The notes beneath the pieces were generated by a model. It ran no database searches. It was not told where the DNA came from and worked only from the letters and a program-made list of their open reading frames with translations. From NCBI GenBank assembly GCA_947498765.1, contig CANMLG010000021.1:1-64000 (forward strand): DNA of 64,000 bases. Direction: 5' to 3'. Numbering within the stretch: the stretch's first letter is position 1; each line of letters opens with the position of its first letter. Position numbers and translations under genes: made by a program. Positions 63,784 to 64,000 of this stretch are shown piece after piece. This stretch comes from an uncultured Aquimarina sp. (GTDB lineage: Bacteria > Bacteroidota > Bacteroidia > Flavobacteriales > Flavobacteriaceae).

Positions 63784-63813
63784 GGTGAATTTAGACAGAG
63801 CATAGTATTTTTG
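63784..63813 (+). promoter_or_regulatory. lolA promoter (-7 TATTTTTG)
   Basis: TATTTTTG (63806-63813) matches the -7 consensus, with TTG at 63782-63784 about 21 bp upstream as a possible -33. The ATG is 19 bp downstream. Confidence 0.5.
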
Positions 63814-63832
63814 TCATTCAAAAAAAATAAAT

Positions 63833-64000
63833 ATGAAAAGATTTCTTTTAATAAGTACATTGTTATTATCTACCATTTCGCTTAAGGCGCAATCAGCTAA
63901 AGCATTGTTGGATGAAGTGTCGGAAAAAGTGAAATCATATGAAAATATTGTTATTGATTTTAAATATACAATAAGTAATGCTACCGCTAATCTTGAGCAA
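63833..64000 (+). CDS. lolA: Outer-membrane lipoprotein carrier protein LolA-like (partial, runs off the window)
   Basis: Only the first 56 residues are visible. A signal peptide (about 1-20, ending LKAQ) is followed by AKALLDEVSEKVKSYENIVIDFKYTI, the usual start of LolA-like proteins that carry lipoproteins across the periplasm. Location directly after ftsK agrees with the common ftsK-lolA order in Bacteroidota. The identification rests on the start and context. Confidence 0.75.
   Translation, partial: MKRFLLISTLLLSTISLKAQSAKALLDEVSEKVKSYENIVIDFKYTISNATANLEQ

Overview
The window looks like chromosomal DNA of a low-GC marine-type Flavobacteriaceae (Bacteroidota). The evidence is a strongly A/T-rich sequence, type IX secretion (T9SS) C-terminal sorting domains, a TonB-receptor/DUF4249 pair, a monomeric isocitrate dehydrogenase, few Shine-Dalgarno sequences, and promoters carrying the Bacteroidota -7 box TAnnTTTG. 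I see no prophage, insertion sequence, rRNA operon or CRISPR array. The only RNA gene of known type is tRNA-Gly(UCC). The species cannot be named from this sequence alone.

Layout: 1-7.5 kb holds a partial secreted beta-helix protein with lectin-like modules, an ABC exporter, an aldose-1-epimerase-like protein and a DEAD-box helicase with a DEVD motif. 7.6-16.7 kb is housekeeping: pabB, an ArsC-like phosphatase, a thioredoxin, tilS, a DsbD-like protein, pfkA, gapA and an N-acetylglucosamine-kinase-like protein. 16.8-25.8 kb holds a T9SS M43 metalloprotease with three CBM6-like modules, a DUF4202 gene coupled to a NarX-like histidine kinase, an SRPBCC protein, a 7-TM protein resembling Pyr4/PaxB membrane terpene cyclases, metF and a chalcone-isomerase-like secreted protein. 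26.3-49.5 kb is a nitrogen-oxide island: nirBD, narK, a porin, a NarL-type regulator, a tandem globin, a cytochrome/flavin redox module with System II cytochrome c assembly, a periplasmic protein with two P-box-like motifs, nrtABC, tRNA-Gly, nrtD and moeA. 49.7-64 kb is general: a coiled-coil secreted protein, DinB-like, DUF6095-like, murQ, a DUF4249/TonB receptor pair, icd, rplS, a T9SS subtilase, an unknown secreted protein, ftsK and the start of lolA.

The most interesting signal is in the nitrogen island. A 16-bp palindrome, TAAGTA-N4-TACTTA, recurs upstream of nirB, narK, the porin, the globin, the redox module, the P-box protein and nrtA. Usually its last TA is also the first two bases of the -7 box, and no -33 TTTG is visible. 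The same arrangement occurs once with no coding gene after it (48185-48206). It is followed by a roughly 120-nt stretch ending in a 12-bp stem and U-tract, which I read as a small RNA belonging to the same regulon. The half-site TACTTA fits the first six bases of the E. coli NarL heptamer (TACYYMT). A NarL-type regulator lies in the island, and a NarX-like kinase with a PilJ/P-box sensor is 11 kb away, so a Bacteroidota nitrate/nitrite two-component regulon is a testable reading.

In function, the island would move nitrate or nitrite across the outer membrane (porin) and inner membrane (NarK, NrtABCD), reduce nitrite to ammonium (NirBD) and handle NO or oxygen (globin). It also builds an apparent transmembrane electron conduit: a cytosolic FAD/2Fe-2S reductase, a bis-heme b membrane protein, a pentaheme cytochrome, a monoheme lipoprotein cytochrome and a DUF3365-type heme lipoprotein, with CcsBA supplied by the same gene block. 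No molybdenum nitrate reductase gene is present in the window although moeA is.
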